Position numbers and translations under genes: made by a program
The notes under the pieces: generated by a model
The model's input: the letters and a program-made list of their open reading frames with translations, nothing else
What the model was told of the DNA's origin: nothing
Database searches by the model: none
Shown: positions 27,177-36,065 of the stretch, piece after piece
Position numbering within the stretch: position 1 is the first letter of the stretch
Layout of the letters: each line of letters opens with the position of its first letter
NCBI GenBank assembly: GCA_020025755.1
Contig: JAHHRO010000003.1
Span: forward strand, 1 to 64,000
Reading direction: 5' to 3'
Length of the DNA stretch: 64,000 bases
From: Butyricicoccus sp.
GTDB lineage: Bacteria; Bacillota; Clostridia; Oscillospirales; Butyricicoccaceae

Positions 27177-28328
27177 TTATGCCAGTTTTACGTTCTTGTA
27201 GTACCAGTTGCAGGTGCCGTACTCCTCAGCCTTGAGGGTGTGCTTCTGTCCTTCGTTGTCCTCGTACTCGGTCACGCCGTCAAAGATATCCCATTCGCCG
27301 CTCATGATCTTGTCCTGTACTTCCTTGATCTTGTCCGCAGTTCCCTCTGCTGCCAGATCGGAAATCGGTGCGAGCTTGACAAGGCCGTCCTGCATGGAGC
27401 CAAAGTAGTTCTTGCCTGTCCATGTGCCGTTGATGACGTCCTCAACTGCCTTGGTGTAGAATACCGACCAATCCCACATAACAGAGGTCAGGGTAGAGCC
27501 CGGTGCCTTCTCTGCCATATCGGAGTTGTAGCCGACTGCATAGACGCCAGCCTTCTCGGCTTCGATCGCCGGATTTGCGGTGTCACAGTGCTGGGTGATC
27601 ACATCACAGCCGAGGTCGAGCAGGGACTTTGCAGCCTGACCCTCGCCCTCCGGTGCGAACCATGCACCAGTAACCTTGACGTAAACCTCAGCATCGGGAT
27701 TTACGGACTCAACGCCCATTGCGAATGCATTGACACCCGAAGTGACCTCGCCGTTCTCGTTGTTCTGCGCTGCCACATAGCCGATCTTGTTGCTCTTTGT
27801 CTTCATACCAGCCGCGATACCGGACAGGTAACGCGCCTGATTGATCTTGCCAAAGTAATTGATGAAGTTCTTGCCGTTGGACTTGTAGCCCGTGCCGTGT
27901 GCAAACAGCACGTCCGGATATTCCTCCGCCATTTCCTCTACATAGTCCATATATCCCCAAGAGGTTGCAAAGATGATCTGGCAGCCTTCCTCGACACATT
28001 CCTCGAGCGCGGTGCGGATCGCAGTTGCCTTGGAGTCGTCTACATTGTTCTTGCGGATGATCTGGCTGTCGTCCAGACCGAGCTTCTTCTGCATGCCCTG
28101 AATGCCAAGGTCATGGGTGTAGGTGTAGCCTGCCCCCTCTGCCGGATCGGTGATATGCACAACGCCGACCTTGAGGTCTTCCTTCGCGACTGCCGGGAAC
28201 AGTCCCTCTGCCGCTGCATTGTTTTCCTTGTTGGTCTCTTCCGGCTTCTGCTCTCCGCCAGCTCCACAGCCTGCCATCAGGGTCAGGCTCATTGCGCCGG
28301 CAAGCACTGCACTCAGAAATCTCTTCAT
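27177..28328 (-). CDS. BMP-family substrate-binding lipoprotein
   Basis: A 383-residue exported lipoprotein, lipobox MAGC with C21. DLKVGVVHITDP, the TSWGYMD region and NNENGEVTSGVNAFAMG follow the BMP (basic membrane protein/PnrA) fold, known for purine nucleoside binding. It is the first gene of the transporter operon with the ATPase and two permeases downstream, so it is the extracytoplasmic receptor. ATG follows TAGGAGGATT. Confidence 0.93.
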   Translation of the reverse strand: MKRFLSAVLAGAMSLTLMAGCGAGGEQKPEETNKENNAAAEGLFPAVAKEDLKVGVVHITDPAEGAGYTYTHDLGIQGMQKKLGLDDSQIIRKNNVDDSKATAIRTALEECVEEGCQIIFATSWGYMDYVEEMAEEYPDVLFAHGTGYKSNGKNFINYFGKINQARYLSGIAAGMKTKSNKIGYVAAQNNENGEVTSGVNAFAMGVESVNPDAEVYVKVTGAWFAPEGEGQAAKSLLDLGCDVITQHCDTANPAIEAEKAGVYAVGYNSDMAEKAPGSTLTSVMWDWSVFYTKAVEDVINGTWTGKNYFGSMQDGLVKLAPISDLAAEGTADKIKEVQDKIMSGEWDIFDGVTEYEDNEGQKHTLKAEEYGTCNWYYKNVKLA

Positions 28329-28362
28329 GCCTTTGTAATCCTCCTAAAAAAACTCATCTTGG

Positions 28363-28413
28363 CGGCATGGGGCTTGCTCGCAAAAATAGAGCAAAACATG
28401 CCGTTTGCTCTAT
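28363..28413 (-). promoter_or_regulatory. Attenuator-like leader with loop-downstream pairing before the BMP operon
   Basis: On the minus strand a ten-base stem ATAGAGCAAA / TTTGCTCTAT (28404-28413 with 28386-28395) is followed by TTTTTG, a terminator form. Its eight-base loop contains CGGCATG, which is exactly complementary to CATGCCG about 17 bases downstream (28363-28369). That allows a pseudoknot or a competing fold ahead of the ribosome site. I do not recognise the purine-riboswitch core here. Confidence 0.55.
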
Positions 28414-28451
28414 CGGTATTCCCTGCCATCCGTGTTTTCCTTACGAGAGTA

Positions 28452-28480
28452 AGTATAAACAAAACCACGATTTTTGTCAA
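28452..28480 (-). promoter_or_regulatory. Promoter of the nucleoside ABC operon
   Basis: Minus strand TTGACA, 17 bases, TATACT. Leader of about 115 bases to the BMP ATG. Confidence 0.88.
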
Positions 28481-28553
28481 GGTTTTTTGCAATTTCTTTG
28501 ATTTTACCATTTGACCAAATAAAAAAGTTACAAATTTTCAATTTCACAATCAC

Positions 28554-28581
28554 AAAAGAACCAAGGAGACTTGGTTCTTTT
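28554..28581 (-). terminator. Terminator of lon-engB
   Basis: AAAAGAACCAAG / CTTGGTTCTTTT with a four-base loop; can act in both directions. Confidence 0.85.
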
Positions 28582-28625
28582 GCAAGGAAATTTTACATTT
28601 TATACAAAGATCGTTTCAATGGATT

Positions 28626-29246
28626 TTACATCTCCGGCGCGTCCTCTGCCCCTGCCGCACATGCGGCAACGTGCGCTTCGATGAGCGCGAGCACCTCGTC
28701 GCGCCCCGTGCCCTTCTCCGCCGAGAACGGAATCACCGGCACGTCTTCGGGCAGCAGCAGCGTCTCGCGGATACAGGCGATATTGCCCGCAAGCTGGCTT
28801 TTCTTGATCTTGTCCAGCTTGTTTGCGATGATCGCGAACGGCTGACCGGTGGACAGAAAGCAGTCTGCCATGATTTTATCATCTGCCGTGGGCTTATGGC
28901 GGATATCCACGATCTGAAGCCCCAGCGTGATGAGTCCCGTGCCAAAGTAGGTCTCGAGCAATGCGCCCCAGCGGTCGCGCTCGGATTTGGATACCTTCGC
29001 GTAGCCATAGCCCGGAAGATCCACGAAATAGGTCTGCTTGTCGATCTCAAAAAAGTTGATATGGATGGTCTTTCCCGGCTGTCCGCCCACACGCGCAAAG
29101 TTGCGGCGGTTCAGGATCTTATTGATCGTCGAAGACTTGCCCACATTGGACTTACCGGCAAAGACGATCTGCGGCAAGCCGTCAGAGGGAAAATCCGCGG
29201 TCTTGACCGCTGAGCGGATAAACTCCGCCTTATGCAGATTGAGCAT
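28626..29246 (-). CDS. engB: Ribosome biogenesis GTP-binding protein EngB/YsxC
   Basis: A 206-residue GTPase needed for 50S subunit assembly. G1 is GKSNVGKSS, G3 DLPGYG, G4 NKLDK. I take the ATG at 29246, spaced seven bases from AAGGAGG; a GTG one codon upstream is also possible. It follows lon by 12 bases, the usual lon-engB pair of Firmicutes. Confidence 0.96.
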   Translation of the reverse strand: MLNLHKAEFIRSAVKTADFPSDGLPQIVFAGKSNVGKSSTINKILNRRNFARVGGQPGKTIHINFFEIDKQTYFVDLPGYGYAKVSKSERDRWGALLETYFGTGLITLGLQIVDIRHKPTADDKIMADCFLSTGQPFAIIANKLDKIKKSQLAGNIACIRETLLLPEDVPVIPFSAEKGTGRDEVLALIEAHVAACAAGAEDAPEM

Positions 29247-29258
29247 CACGCGTCCTCC

Positions 29259-31676
29259 TTACTGGCAAAGCGTCGATTCCGCCGCACCCGTTTGGGTCAG
29301 CGGCATGGTCTGGGTGTCTTTCTTGTGCTTGGGTGCCGGACGGCGGCTGAAATCCAGCGCGGTCTGCATAACGGTGTCCATGTGATCGGCAAGGACAAAT
29401 TTTACGTTATCCTTCACCACCTGCTCGACTTCCTCCAGATCGGATTCATTTTCCTTGGGCACGATGATGGTCTCGATGCCGGCACGGTATGCTGCCATCG
29501 TCTTTTCACGCAAGCCGCCAATGGGCATGACCCTGCCGCGCAGCGTGACCTCGCCAGTCATCGCGACATTGTGGTATACCGGAATTCCGGTCAGCGCGGA
29601 AATGATCGCAGTCGCCATCGTGATACCGGCGGACGGGCCGTCCTTCGGGATCGCCGCCTCGGGGAAATGGATGTGCAGATCGGTATTCTTATAGAAATCC
29701 GGCTCAAGCTGCAATTCCTCCGTGCGTGCGCGCACAAAGGTCACCGCTGCCTTGGCACTCTCCGACATGACCTTGCCCAGATTGCCCGTCACCTCGATCT
29801 TGCCCGTTCCGGACACGGCTGCAACCTCGACCTCAAGCATCTCGCCGCCCACGCTTGTCCATGCCAGACCGTTGACGATGCCTACCTCGTCCTGATGGGA
29901 CACATGATCCTTCTTGAACTTGACCGGCCCGAGATAGCTTTCCAGTGCATCCGGCTCGATCGTGACGCGCTTGGTTTCGCCCTCTACGATCTTCTTTGCC
30001 GCCTTGCGGCACAGCTTCGCAAGCTGCTGCTCCAAACGGCGCACACCGGCTTCTCTCGTATACCCTTCGATGACCTGCCGGAGCGTCTCGCTCCGCACCT
30101 GCATGGTGCTCTTGCTCAGTCCGTGCTTCTTGATCTGCTTGGGCAGCAGATGCTCCTCGGCAATGTGCAGCTTCTCCTCAGCGGTATAGCTGGACAACTC
30201 AATGACCTCCATACGGTCGAGCAGCGGACGCGGCACGGTCGTCAGATCGTTTGCCGTGGTCACGAACAGCACATCGGACAGATCGACCGGCAGCTCGATA
30301 TAGTGGTCACGGAATGCGTTGTTCTGCTCGATATCCAACACCTCCAGCATCGCAGATGCCGGATCGCCGCGGAAATCGTTGCTCATCTTGTCGATCTCGT
30401 CGAGCAGGATCAGCGGATTGCTGCTCCCTGCCTGTCTCAGCGCATTGATGATACGCCCCGGCATTGCGCCAATATACGTCTTGCGGTGGCCGCGGATATC
30501 CGCTTCATCGCGCACACCGCCCAGCGACATGCGCACATACTTGCGGTTCATCGCCTCGGCAATGGAGCGCGCAATCGAGGTCTTGCCCACGCCGGGAGGG
30601 CCTGCAAGGCACAGCACCTGCCCCTTGAGCTCCGGCGACAGCTTCTTGACTGCCACGAACTCCAAGATACGCTCCTTTACCTTCTTGAGACCGTAATGGT
30701 CGCGGTCGAGGATCTTTTCCGCGCGCGCCACATCATAGCGCAGGCGGGTATGTTTCTTCCAAGGCAGATCGAGCACAGTATCGAGATAAGTACGGATGAC
30801 ACCAGCCTCGGAAGAAGAACCGCTCATCTTGGACAGGCGATCGACCTCTTTCATCAGCTTTTCGGTATGTTCCTCCGCGAGATCCAGTGCCGCGATGCGC
30901 TCGCGGTAGGACTCTGCCTCTGCAAGCACGTCCTGCTCACCCAGTTCGGACTGGATGACCTTGATCTGCTCACGCAGATAATAGTCTTTTTGGTTCTTGT
31001 CCAGTGCTGCCTTGAGCTGCTCCTGAATCTCGCCCTCGATGGAGAGCAGTTCGATCTCCTCATCGAGCAGACGGATGACGCGCAGCAAGCGGCGGTTGAC
31101 GTTGCGTTCCTCGAGGATCTCCTGCTTGATGGTAAAATCTACCGAAATATTCTGCGCGATATAGTCGGCAAGATAGCCGCCGTCCCCACCGGAAGCCACG
31201 GCAATGAGGATATCCGAGGACATGCGCGGCCCGATGCTGGAATATTCCTCAAAGCGATCCTGCAAGGTGCGCACCATCGCACGCTCACGGCGGATGCCGC
31301 CATCCGGACGGATCTCCTCGAGCGTCTCAACGACCGCCCGCAGCGAGCCCTTTTCGCCCTTTTCATAGCTGCATGCACGCGCGCGCTGTTTGCCCTGTAC
31401 CAGAACACGGATATTATCCCCCGGCAGGCGCAGGATCTGCTTGACAAGGCAGATGGTTCCCATCTCATAGAGATCGTCTGGCTCGGGAACATCCGTCTGC
31501 AGATCCTTTTGCGCAGTCAAAAAGATCCACTGTCCGTCTTTCATTGCGGTTTCGAGTGCCTTGACGGACATTGCCCGACCCACATCAAAATGGATCAGCA
31601 TTTCGGGGAATGCCACCAGACCGCGCAACGGCAGCACAGACAGCATCCTCTGCTTTTTTTCTTGGTTCACGTTCAT
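29259..31676 (-). CDS. lon: ATP-dependent protease Lon
   Basis: The 805-residue LonA protease: N-terminal substrate domain (about 10-205), coiled linker, AAA+ module with GPPGVGKTS and LLDEIDK, and C-terminal serine-lysine protease domain (PKDGPSAG and GLREKTMAAYRAG). It degrades misfolded and regulatory proteins. Length is normal. ATG follows AGGAGTATT. It is transcribed from 31827-31855 behind a leader hairpin at 31729-31775, separately from clpX, whose terminator lies between. Confidence 0.97.
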   Translation of the reverse strand: MNVNQEKKQRMLSVLPLRGLVAFPEMLIHFDVGRAMSVKALETAMKDGQWIFLTAQKDLQTDVPEPDDLYEMGTICLVKQILRLPGDNIRVLVQGKQRARACSYEKGEKGSLRAVVETLEEIRPDGGIRRERAMVRTLQDRFEEYSSIGPRMSSDILIAVASGGDGGYLADYIAQNISVDFTIKQEILEERNVNRRLLRVIRLLDEEIELLSIEGEIQEQLKAALDKNQKDYYLREQIKVIQSELGEQDVLAEAESYRERIAALDLAEEHTEKLMKEVDRLSKMSGSSSEAGVIRTYLDTVLDLPWKKHTRLRYDVARAEKILDRDHYGLKKVKERILEFVAVKKLSPELKGQVLCLAGPPGVGKTSIARSIAEAMNRKYVRMSLGGVRDEADIRGHRKTYIGAMPGRIINALRQAGSSNPLILLDEIDKMSNDFRGDPASAMLEVLDIEQNNAFRDHYIELPVDLSDVLFVTTANDLTTVPRPLLDRMEVIELSSYTAEEKLHIAEEHLLPKQIKKHGLSKSTMQVRSETLRQVIEGYTREAGVRRLEQQLAKLCRKAAKKIVEGETKRVTIEPDALESYLGPVKFKKDHVSHQDEVGIVNGLAWTSVGGEMLEVEVAAVSGTGKIEVTGNLGKVMSESAKAAVTFVRARTEELQLEPDFYKNTDLHIHFPEAAIPKDGPSAGITMATAIISALTGIPVYHNVAMTGEVTLRGRVMPIGGLREKTMAAYRAGIETIIVPKENESDLEEVEQVVKDNVKFVLADHMDTVMQTALDFSRRPAPKHKKDTQTMPLTQTGAAESTLCQ

Positions 31677-31728
31677 ATTATAAATACTCCTAAACGGAAT
31701 TTTCTATCTCATGGCTCTGCTTTTTCGG

Positions 31729-31775
31729 GGAGCGGATCGAACGAGCACAGCCTGTCTCCGATCGTTTTCCGCTCC
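31729..31775 (-). promoter_or_regulatory. Leader hairpin of lon mRNA
   Basis: GGAGCGG (31729-31735) pairs with CCGCTCC (31769-31775), with an inner GATCG/CGATC pairing. No T run follows. No CtsR or CIRCE heat-shock operator is recognisable. Confidence 0.45.
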
Positions 31776-31826
31776 TGAAACATCGCCGAAAGTCACGGGG
31801 GCTTTTCCTCAAAAAGCCTTATGATA

Positions 31827-31855
31827 AGTATAGTATATGCGGCGCAGAGTTTCAA
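31827..31855 (-). promoter_or_regulatory. Promoter of lon
   Basis: Minus strand TTGAAA, 17 bases, TATACT. Leader of about 145 bases. Confidence 0.8.
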
Positions 31856-31885
31856 GCGGAAAGCATTGGAGATTTCGACAAAAAA

Positions 31886-31910
31886 GGGTACGGCAATGCA
31901 TGCCATACCC
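31886..31910 (-). terminator. Terminator of clpX
   Basis: GGGTA-GGC / GCC-TACCC hairpin followed on the minus strand by TTTTTTG, 24 bases past the clpX stop. Confidence 0.8.
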
Positions 31911-31934
31911 CTTTCCTTGACAATTTATTTGGCT

Positions 31935-33200
31935 TCAGGCACTCTTTTCCGGCTTTGGCTCACGCATGACCTCAGGCTTGCCCTCGCCCTTTACGACCTC
32001 AGGTGTGATCTCTACACGCACGATCGAATCATCCGAGGGGATCTCGAACATGATGTCGGTCATGATATTTTCCAGCACACCGCGCAGGCCGCGCGCACCG
32101 GTCTTGCGCTCGACCGCGATCTTCGCAACCTCGCGCAGTGCCTCCGGATCGAACACCAACTTGACGTTATCCAACGCAAACAGCTTGGTATACTGCTTGA
32201 CGAGCGCGTTTTTCGGCTCGGTCAGGATGCGCACGAGCGCGTCCTCGTCCAGCGAATGCAGCGATACGATCGCAGGCAGACGCCCGATGAGCTCAGGGAT
32301 CAGACCGAACTTCATGAGATCATGCGGCTCGATCTTTTCCAGCATCACATCCGCTGCCTCATCGTTCTTGCTGTGTACCTCCGCGCCAAAACCGATGCCC
32401 TTCTTGCCGATGCGGTTCTGAATGATCTTTTCGATGCCATCGAACGCACCGCCGCAGATGAACAGGATATTGGTCGTGTCGATCTGGATGAACTCCTGAT
32501 GCGGATGCTTACGCCCGCCCTGCGGCGGTACATTTGCCGTCGTACCCTCGAGCATTTTGAGCAGAGCCTGCTGAACGCCCTCACCGGATACATCGCGCGT
32601 GATGGACGGGTTTTCCGACTTTCTCGCGATCTTGTCGATCTCGTCCACATAGATGATGCCATGCTCCGCCTTTTCCACATCGAAATCTGCCGCTTGGATC
32701 AAACGCAGTAGGATGTTCTCCACATCCTCACCGACATAACCGGCTTCGGTCAGCGTGGTTGCGTCCGCGATCGCGAACGGCACCTGCAAGGTTTTTGCAA
32801 GGGTCTGCGCCAGCAGGGTCTTACCCGAACCGGACGGCCCCAGCATCAGGATATTGCTCTTTGCCAGCTCGATATCATCATCGCCGCCGCGGAAGATCCT
32901 TTTATAATGGTTATAGACCGCAACGCTCAACGCGATCTTTGCCTCGTCCTGACCAATGACATACTGGTCGAGAACGTCCTTGAGCTCACGCGGAGTGGGC
33001 AGGTTCTCGGGTGCGTCTGTGCCCTCCTCCGGTACATCGCTGTAATCAATGCCCAATTCATCATCGAGGATACTTGCGCATACATTGATGCACTCATCAC
33101 AGATATATACATTGGGGCCAGCGACCAGCTTACGCACCTTGTTCTGCGGCTTGCCGCAGAACGAGCAGTGCAGTGTCTTGTTTTCATCAAAATTTGCCAT
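31935..33200 (-). CDS. clpX: ClpX, ATPase and specificity subunit of ClpXP
   Basis: A 421-residue AAA+ unfoldase. The N-terminal zinc-binding domain has C12, C15, C34 and C37. Walker A is GPSGSGKT and Walker [27 protein letters not shown] and the IGFG loop contacting ClpP are present. The start may be either of two adjacent ATGs; the second (33200) is better spaced from GAGGTG. It follows clpP and a partial terminator. Confidence 0.97.
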   Translation of the reverse strand: MANFDENKTLHCSFCGKPQNKVRKLVAGPNVYICDECINVCASILDDELGIDYSDVPEEGTDAPENLPTPRELKDVLDQYVIGQDEAKIALSVAVYNHYKRIFRGGDDDIELAKSNILMLGPSGSGKTLLAQTLAKTLQVPFAIADATTLTEAGYVGEDVENILLRLIQAADFDVEKAEHGIIYVDEIDKIARKSENPSITRDVSGEGVQQALLKMLEGTTANVPPQGGRKHPHQEFIQIDTTNILFICGGAFDGIEKIIQNRIGKKGIGFGAEVHSKNDEAADVMLEKIEPHDLMKFGLIPELIGRLPAIVSLHSLDEDALVRILTEPKNALVKQYTKLFALDNVKLVFDPEALREVAKIAVERKTGARGLRGVLENIMTDIMFEIPSDDSIVRVEITPEVVKGEGKPEVMREPKPEKSA

Positions 33201-33238
33201 CATTCACCTCATTGAACATGCTTTTGTAAAAACACGCA

Positions 33239-33268
33239 GACCATCGGCAGAATGTTCCGCCGATGGTC
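33239..33268 (-). terminator. Hairpin between clpP and clpX
   Basis: Ten-base perfect stem GACCATCGGC / GCCGATGGTC; on the minus strand a T run begins six bases later. Likely a partial terminator in a clpP-clpX transcript. Confidence 0.65.
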
Positions 33269-33286
33269 GTGCATCTATATGATGAT

Positions 33287-33871
33287 TCAGCGCTTGTCGT
33301 ATACCTTATCGATAAGGCCGTACGCTACTGCGTCCGCCGCACTCATAAAGTTATCACGGTCTGTATCGCGCTCGATCACTTCCAGCGGCTTTCCAGTGTT
33401 GTCTGCCAAAATATGATTGAGCTTATCGCGCGTTTTCAGGATCCAATCTGCATGGATCTTGATATCCGAAGCCTGACCCTTCGCGCCACCAAGTGGCTGA
33501 TGGATCATGATCTCAGAGTTTGGCAGCGCAAAACGCTTGCCCTTTGCGCCCGAAGACAGCAGGAAAGCACCCATAGAAGCCGCCATTCCGATACAGATGG
33601 TCGAAACATCGGGCTTGATATAGTTCATGGTGTCATAGATCGCCATACCTGCCGTAACCGAACCGCCGGGAGAATTGATATAGAACGAAATGTCCTTATC
33701 CGGATCCTGCGACTCAAGGTAGAGCAGCTGGGCAACGATCAGGGACGCCGTGGTGTCGTTGACTTCGTCTGACAGCATAATGATGCGGTCATTGAGCAGG
33801 CGGGAAAAAATATCGTACGAGCGTTCTCCGCCTCGATTGGTCGGCTCGATGACCATAGGTACTAAACTCAT
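33287..33871 (-). CDS. clpP: ATP-dependent Clp protease proteolytic subunit
   Basis: A 194-residue serine protease that forms the ClpP barrel. The catalytic triad is S99 (GMAASMG), H124 (MIHQPLGG) and D173 (DTDRDNF). The start at 33871 follows AAAGGAG and matches the usual ClpP N-terminus ([10 protein letters not shown]). Lies between tig and clpX, the standard tig-clpP-clpX order. Confidence 0.98.
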   Translation of the reverse strand: MSLVPMVIEPTNRGGERSYDIFSRLLNDRIIMLSDEVNDTTASLIVAQLLYLESQDPDKDISFYINSPGGSVTAGMAIYDTMNYIKPDVSTICIGMAASMGAFLLSSGAKGKRFALPNSEIMIHQPLGGAKGQASDIKIHADWILKTRDKLNHILADNTGKPLEVIERDTDRDNFMSAADAVAYGLIDKVYDKR

Positions 33872-33958
33872 AAAAGAAAACTCCTTTCCATGATCCCCCA
33901 TAAATTTGCAAAATATCGGTCTATTGGAGGATATGTATGGCCTCCTCCCTTTTATGCC

Positions 33959-35287
33959 TTATTCAGCACTCTCTTCAGCCTTTTCTTCTGCCTTCTTCTT
34001 GGTCTTCTTCTTCGGCTTTGCGCTGTCGCGGATGAGGGCGATCGCCTTATCCAGCTTCATATCGGAAGTAATGCTTTCTGCCGGCAGAGCCTTCTTGACC
34101 TGCTCAGCTTCCATGCCATACTGCTCAGCCAGTTCCTTGTACTTTGCCTCGACCTCGTCCTCAGAAACCTCCAGCTTCTCCAGCTCTACGATCTTCTGCA
34201 ATGCCAGACGAACCTTGACCTGACGGTCAGCCTGCGGACGGAACATGCCGCGGAACTGTGCCATATCCATGCCGTTCATCTTTGCGTACTGATCGAGCTG
34301 CATGCCCTGCATCTGGAGACGGTATCCGAAGTCCTGCATCACGTTGTCCAGCTGAACCTCTACCATAGCGTCCGGGATCTCAGCCTGCATGCCGTCGATG
34401 ACAGCGGTCAGCAGAGCTTCCTCATAGTCGCGCTCAAAGCTCTCGGTCTTCTGTGCCAGCAGGCGTTCCTTGACTTCCTTCTTGAGATCCTCAACGGTCT
34501 CAGCAGTCTCGGAAACGTCCTTTGCAAACTCGTCATCGATCGCCGGAACGATGGTCTCCTTGACCTCGTGTACAGTGCACTTGAAGGTCGCTTCCTTGCC
34601 AGCGAGCTCTGCTGCATGGTACTCGGTCGGGAAAGTGACCAGAACGTCCTTCTCCTGACCAGCCTTGGTGCCAATGAGCTGATCCTCAAAGCCCGGGATG
34701 AAGGTACCGGAGCCCAGCTTCAGGTCGAAGTTTTCGCCCTTGCCGCCCTCGAATGCAACGCCGTCTACAAAGCCCTCAAAGTCGATGACAACGGTATCGT
34801 TCTTCTTTGCAGCGCGCTCTACTGCCTGTGTGCGGGAGAGACGCTGTGCCATGTGGTCGAGCTCTGCCTTTACGTCAGCCACGAGAACCTTTGCTTCTTC
34901 CTTCTCTACGGACAGACCCTTGTACTCGCCCAGAGTCACCTCGGGCTCGACCGGAACCTTGCATACGAGAACAACTGCGCCGGACTCTGTCATTTCAGAG
35001 ATCTCAACATCAGCAGGAGCGACTGCCTTGATGCCGGACTTTTCGAGTGCCTCATCGTAAGCCTTCGGATAGCAGATATTGAGTGCGTCCTCAAAGAATA
35101 CGCCATCGCCGTACAGGCTCTCGATCACCTTGCGCGGTGCCTTACCCTTACGGAAGCCGGGAACCGCGATCTTCTTGCCATTTTTCTTAAATGCCTGCTC
35201 CTTGGCAGCTTCCAGCTCTGCGGCAGAAATTTCAATCGTCAGAGCGGTAATGCTCTTTTCCAGTTTCTCAACGTTTTTCAGTTCCAT
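33959..35287 (-). CDS. tig: Trigger factor
   Basis: A 442-residue ribosome-associated chaperone. Ribosome-docking GFRKGKAPR lies near residue 45, the FKBP-type PPIase domain at about 150-245, and the helical chaperone arms follow. The C-terminal 20 residues are a lysine/glutamate-rich tail. ATG follows TAGGAGGAAT. Heads the tig-clpP-clpX run. Confidence 0.97.
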   Translation of the reverse strand: MELKNVEKLEKSITALTIEISAAELEAAKEQAFKKNGKKIAVPGFRKGKAPRKVIESLYGDGVFFEDALNICYPKAYDEALEKSGIKAVAPADVEISEMTESGAVVLVCKVPVEPEVTLGEYKGLSVEKEEAKVLVADVKAELDHMAQRLSRTQAVERAAKKNDTVVIDFEGFVDGVAFEGGKGENFDLKLGSGTFIPGFEDQLIGTKAGQEKDVLVTFPTEYHAAELAGKEATFKCTVHEVKETIVPAIDDEFAKDVSETAETVEDLKKEVKERLLAQKTESFERDYEEALLTAVIDGMQAEIPDAMVEVQLDNVMQDFGYRLQMQGMQLDQYAKMNGMDMAQFRGMFRPQADRQVKVRLALQKIVELEKLEVSEDEVEAKYKELAEQYGMEAEQVKKALPAESITSDMKLDKAIALIRDSAKPKKKTKKKAEEKAEESAE

Positions 35288-35358
35288 TACAATTTATTCC
35301 TCCTAAAATTGTATCCAACATATTTTACCAGATTTTCTTCAGGATTTCCAGCCTTTTT

Positions 35359-36060
35359 TTATTTTTTTAACAGCATAGGCATAAAATCCAAGTGATCGCC
35401 CGACGCCAGAACAAACTCGATCCCGTCGTGCAGCCCCGTGACCGCCCAGCGCAGGCTGTCCGAATGCAGATGGCCGTAAATGCAGCGCGTCACGCCGTAC
35501 TGCTGCATGAGCGCGATGATCTCGCCGCAGCGAAAGTTTGCATAGAGCGGCGGATAGTGCAGAAAGCAGTAGATCTCGTCTGCTCCCGTCGCCTTTCCTG
35601 CCTTAAGCGAGGTCTCCAGCCGCAGAAGCTCGCGCCGAAAGATCTTCTCATCATGGCTTTCCTTGAAATCCTCCTCAAAGAACCAGCCGCGCGTGCCGCA
35701 GATGGCGATATTTTCATAGGAAAAGCAATTATTATGCAGAAAATAGATGTTTTGGAATCCATTTTCCGTCACGAAATTTTCCATCTTGCGCACGGTGTTC
35801 CACCAAAGGTCATGGTTGCCCTTGAGGATGATCTTACGTCCAGGCAGGGCATCGAGATAGGCAAAATCCGCTCTGGACTGCTTAAAGTCGATGCCCCACG
35901 AGAGATCGCCTCCGATGACCACGGTATCTTCCTCCTGCACGACTGCGTGCCAGCGCGTGCGGATCTTCTCCATATAATTTTGCCAGCGACCCCCAAAAAT
36001 ATCCATCGGTTTGTTGACCGAACATGCCAGATGAAGGTCGGCTATCGTATACAATGCCAT
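35359..36060 (-). CDS. Metallophosphoesterase
   Basis: A 233-residue calcineurin-like phosphoesterase. All metal-binding motifs are present: D8-L-H10, GGDLSWG, GNHD, LHYPP and YGHLH. The substrate is unknown; homologues are annotated only as predicted phosphohydrolases. The start at 36060 follows the thrC stop by five bases with no clear ribosome site, so translation is probably coupled; the longer upstream frame lies inside thrC and is rejected. Confidence 0.88.
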   Translation of the reverse strand: MALYTIADLHLACSVNKPMDIFGGRWQNYMEKIRTRWHAVVQEEDTVVIGGDLSWGIDFKQSRADFAYLDALPGRKIILKGNHDLWWNTVRKMENFVTENGFQNIYFLHNNCFSYENIAICGTRGWFFEEDFKESHDEKIFRRELLRLETSLKAGKATGADEIYCFLHYPPLYANFRCGEIIALMQQYGVTRCIYGHLHSDSLRWAVTGLHDGIEFVLASGDHLDFMPMLLKK

Positions 36061-36065
36061 CGCGC

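Noticed and set aside
28329..28445. Purine riboswitch before the BMP operon
   Set aside because: The characteristic three-way junction with its kissing loops and conserved core is not visible; a hairpin with loop-downstream pairing is present instead.
29232..31778. An 848-codon plus-strand open frame opposite lon
   Set aside because: It is a mirror of lon codon structure: the minus strand encodes a complete Lon with all motifs. Similar long antisense frames opposite tig, polC and recQ are rejected for the same reason.
31677..31880. CtsR or CIRCE heat-shock operator before lon
   Set aside because: No tandem GGTCAAA heptads and no TTAGCACTC inverted repeat could be found.
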